Below, piece after piece: positions 61,728 to 64,000 of a DNA stretch of 64,000 bases; positions within the stretch are counted from its first letter, which is position 1, and each line of letters opens with the position of its first letter. The notes under the pieces were generated by a model. It ran no database searches. It was not told where the DNA came from and worked only from the letters and a program-made list of their open reading frames with translations. Position numbers and translations under genes: made by a program. This DNA is from Bacteroidota bacterium (lineage in GTDB: Bacteria > Bacteroidota > Bacteroidia > Cytophagales > Cytophagaceae): contig JAEVZS010000009.1 in NCBI GenBank assembly GCA_023392125.1, forward strand, positions 124,001 through 188,000, given 5' to 3'.

Positions 61728-63176
61728 TCAGTTAATCCAGTTTTTAGCATCCTGCACCCGATGACTCAATTCAACCTGGCAGCCAAATTTCGTTCTGAGA
61801 TGATCTGCCAGCTGATCTGCGGCAAAAACACTTCGATGCTGTCCGCCCGTACATCCAAAGCCCACGGTAAGACTTTCAAAGTTCCGCTTCAGGTAGTCAC
61901 TGACACTTATATCAATCAGACCATAGACATGCTGAAGAAAAGAAGGCATTTCGGTCCTGTACATCAGGAAATCAATAACCGGCTTGTCACGACCAGTCAG
62001 TTTTTTATATTCCTCATACCTGCCCGGGTTAAGGATACCCCGGCAGTCAAAAACAAAACCACCGCCATTGCCTGAAGGATCTTCGGGAATACCACTTTTA
62101 TAGGAAAAACTGCATATTTTAACAACCAGCTTACTTTCTTTCGTGGCTTTTATATTCTCGAAACGCCGGATTACCGGCTCCTCAACCATTGCCTGCAATA
62201 CCTTTTGCAGTTCCGGCAGGCGGATCGGAAGTGTTTTATTTTCAAGAAACCATTGCAGGTTTTTCAATGCATACGGTATACTGCTGATAAAATGAGGCTT
62301 GCGCTCAAACAATCCCCTGAATCCATAAGCTCCCAGTGTCTGCAACATACGGATCAGAACAAAACCGTGATAGTTTTCTATAAAATCCTTGTATATCAAC
62401 TGGTTGTTCAGCAACTCATTTGCTTTCTCAAAATAATAAGTAACCAGTTCGTCCCTCCACTCATACGGGAGTGCAGCTTTAGCCTGCCACAACATGGAAG
62501 CCACGTCATATTGCAACGCTCCCTGCATTCCGCCCTGATAATCGATAAAGTATACATTATTATTATGCACCATTACATTTCTGCTCTGACAATCGCGATG
62601 CATAAAGCATTTATTCCGCTCCTGAGTGAGGTAAAGGCTCAGTGTCTCAAAGTCATTGAGGAGAAGATTTTTGTCATAAGGAAGTTGCAGCGCCCGGAGA
62701 AAATAATATTTGAAATATAAAAGATCAGAGTATATCGCCTGCCGGTCAAAGGAGCGGGTCGCAATACAAAAATCATAATTCAGGCCTTTTCCGCCTTTTA
62801 TCTGCAAGTGGGCCAGTTGATGCAGTGTTTTCTGATATAGCTGAAAAGTGTTGTCAGTGAACCCTTCCTGCTGCACAATGTCAAATAAGGAATGTCTACC
62901 AAGATCTGACTGGATATAAAAGTGACCATCTGCACTGCTGTGGAATAATTCGGGAACTGCCACCTGATTTGCCAGAAAATGCCTGGAAAACTCGATAAAC
63001 GTTCTGTTTTCGGGCAGGTTCTGATTATAGGTAACAATATAAGAGCGCTGAGGAGCAGTAACCCTGAAATAAAGCCTGTCACTCCCTGCCTTAGGCAGCT
63101 GTACAACATCTATATCGTTTAGCTCAGGTTTCCAGGATTTGAAAAAATCGGAGATCTGGTCAATTATTGTTGCCAT
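61728..63176 (-). CDS. AmgK-like sugar kinase fused to a RapZ C-terminal domain
   Basis: 482 residues. Residues 1-335 are an aminoglycoside-phosphotransferase-type kinase: catalytic loop HRDCQSRN (Asp195, Asn200) and metal-binding DYQGG (Asp212), as in AmgK, the N-acetylmuramate/N-acetylglucosamine anomeric kinase. Residues 350-482 are a RapZ C-terminal domain: SFSYKSGIP, FVFDCRGILNPG and GCTGGQHRSV (441-450). In E. coli this domain binds glucosamine-6-phosphate, while its N-terminal P-loop domain is absent here, and the basic RNA-binding tail is not conserved (ends VQDAKNWIN). With the adjacent MurU-like gene it forms a likely cell-wall amino-sugar recycling unit. Confidence 0.9.
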   Translation of the reverse strand: MATIIDQISDFFKSWKPELNDIDVVQLPKAGSDRLYFRVTAPQRSYIVTYNQNLPENRTFIEFSRHFLANQVAVPELFHSSADGHFYIQSDLGRHSLFDIVQQEGFTDNTFQLYQKTLHQLAHLQIKGGKGLNYDFCIATRSFDRQAIYSDLLYFKYYFLRALQLPYDKNLLLNDFETLSLYLTQERNKCFMHRDCQSRNVMVHNNNVYFIDYQGGMQGALQYDVASMLWQAKAALPYEWRDELVTYYFEKANELLNNQLIYKDFIENYHGFVLIRMLQTLGAYGFRGLFERKPHFISSIPYALKNLQWFLENKTLPIRLPELQKVLQAMVEEPVIRRFENIKATKESKLVVKICSFSYKSGIPEDPSGNGGGFVFDCRGILNPGRYEEYKKLTGRDKPVIDFLMYRTEMPSFLQHVYGLIDISVSDYLKRNFESLTVGFGCTGGQHRSVFAADQLADHLRTKFGCQVELSHRVQDAKNWIN

Positions 63177-63259
63177 AGTATTTTTTCCGACGATCAGTCT
63201 TTTAGTAATAAACTATTAAAAATGAAAAAACAGTCCATCCGGTGAATTAATTCCTCCTG

Positions 63260-64000
63260 TCAGGCTTTTCGCTCAATTTCCTTCAGATTACTCATCTTCT
63301 TATTGCGAAGAAATCCGTTGATATCCTCAAAATGCTCTTTCACCCGTTTATTGCCAAACTCAAATACTTTACCGGCCAGACCATCCAGAAAATCTCTGTC
63401 GTGAGAGACAAGAATCAGTGTACCGTCAAATGCCTTCAGAGCTTCTTTCAATATGTCTTTTGTTTTAATATCCAAATGGTTAGTCGGTTCATCCAGAATC
63501 AGAAAATTGACAGGCTGAAGAAGGAGCCTGATCATGGCAAGCCGTGTTCTTTCTCCGCCGGACAATACTTTTACCTTTTTCTCAATTGTATCGCCGCTAA
63601 ACATAAATGCACCGAGAATATCCTTGATTTTTGTCCGGATATCACCTACAGCGACCGTATCAATCGTTTGAAAAACAGTCAATTCTCCATCCAGTAATGA
63701 GGCCTGGTTCTGAGCAAAATATCCGATTTGTGCATTATGCCCGAGCTGCAGTTTGCCTTCATAATCTATTTCGCCCATAATAGCCTTGATCATAGTCGAT
63801 TTTCCCTCACCGTTTCTTCCCACAAAAGCAACCTTTTCACCTCGTTCGATCGTCAGGGAAGCATCATTAAAAACAACATGATTACCATAGCTTTTACTTA
63901 AGCCTTCTACTATCAGTGGGTAATTTCCGGATCTGGGCGCAGGCGGAAACCTTAGATTAAGATGTGAGGTATCTATCTCGTCAACTTCTACAAGTTCCAT
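63260..64000 (-). CDS. ABC-F family ATPase, N-terminal part outside window
   Basis: Only the C-terminal 246 residues are seen; the ATG at the window edge is internal and the gene continues past 64000. The visible part covers the end of the linker and the second ABC domain: FVGRNGEGKST (Walker A), YFAQNQ (Q loop), LSGGERTRLAMIRLLL (signature), LILDEPTNHLD (Walker B) and VSHDRDFLD (H loop). No membrane domain, as expected for ABC-F proteins that act on the ribosome (EttA/Uup/YbiT group). The last residues are basic (NLKEIERKA). Confidence 0.93.
   Translation of the reverse strand: MELVEVDEIDTSHLNLRFPPAPRSGNYPLIVEGLSKSYGNHVVFNDASLTIERGEKVAFVGRNGEGKSTMIKAIMGEIDYEGKLQLGHNAQIGYFAQNQASLLDGELTVFQTIDTVAVGDIRTKIKDILGAFMFSGDTIEKKVKVLSGGERTRLAMIRLLLQPVNFLILDEPTNHLDIKTKDILKEALKAFDGTLILVSHDRDFLDGLAGKVFEFGNKRVKEHFEDINGFLRNKKMSNLKEIERKA

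Noticed and set aside
1..64000. tRNA, rRNA, insertion sequences, phage genes
   Set aside because: No T-loop type tRNA pattern, rRNA block, transposase or integrase was seen by reading both strands; small RNAs could still be missed.

Overview
The window looks like chromosomal DNA of a gliding, cellulose-degrading member of the Bacteroidota, most likely order Cytophagales (Cytophaga/Sporocytophaga-like). The evidence is: two secreted cellulases (GH8, GH9) and a multicopper oxidase with C-terminal type IX secretion (T9SS) sorting domains; a ~2000-residue PKD-repeat protein with a type B (CHU_C-like) sorting domain followed by a PorP/SprF gene; the Bacteroidota -7 promoter box TAnnTTTG before several genes; and mostly absent Shine-Dalgarno sequences. 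Base composition is moderately AT-rich. I see no tRNA or rRNA genes, CRISPR array, insertion sequence or prophage. Genus-level placement is inference.

Layout. 1-3.1 kb: magnesium channel mgtE (5' end outside the window), a 2-hydroxyacid dehydrogenase, greA and a HIT protein. 3.1-10.3 kb: GH8 cellulase, a methyltransferase with apaG, ung, then pyrG-yidC. 10.5-19.2 kb: a surface cassette of giant PKD adhesin, PD40/TPR protein and PorP/SprF. 19.3-25.6 kb: TetR regulator, Rqc2-type NFACT protein, rlmH, an alpha/beta hydrolase, a secreted helical-repeat protein, a polyprenyl diphosphate synthase and a basic unknown protein. 25.6-32.7 kb: trxA, dnaE, a lipoprotein, an M48 protease and rfaD. 32.7-36.9 kb: a BtuF/FhuD-type binding protein and FecCD permease (no ATPase gene next to them), a PTPS/QueD enzyme, lpxB and a PRC-barrel protein. 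37-48 kb: a DEAD-box RNA helicase, several envelope proteins, a motif-eroded DEAD-box protein, a CvfB-like protein, a tandem pair of MutT Nudix genes and a DUF2721 protein. 46.9-54.1 kb, minus strand: an OmpA protein, a 7TM histidine kinase, a HAD phosphatase, an OmpA/PD40 protein and a quinone oxidoreductase. 54.2-59.5 kb: a small GNAT-like protein, a barrel protein, the multicopper oxidase and the GH9 cellulase. 59.6-64 kb, minus strand: a DEFD-box helicase, a MurU-like nucleotidyltransferase, a sugar kinase-RapZ fusion and an ABC-F ATPase that runs off the right edge.

How genes work together. Secreted enzymes (GH8, GH9, multicopper oxidase) and the giant adhesin all carry T9SS export signals, which fits contact-dependent attack on plant polymers by a gliding cell. 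rfaD and lpxB supply LPS. The most notable module is at 60.97-63.18 kb: a MurU-like uridylyltransferase next to an AmgK-like sugar kinase fused to the sensor half of RapZ. This suggests a cell-wall amino-sugar salvage route with a built-in amino-sugar sensor. Its function here is inferred from domain content only.
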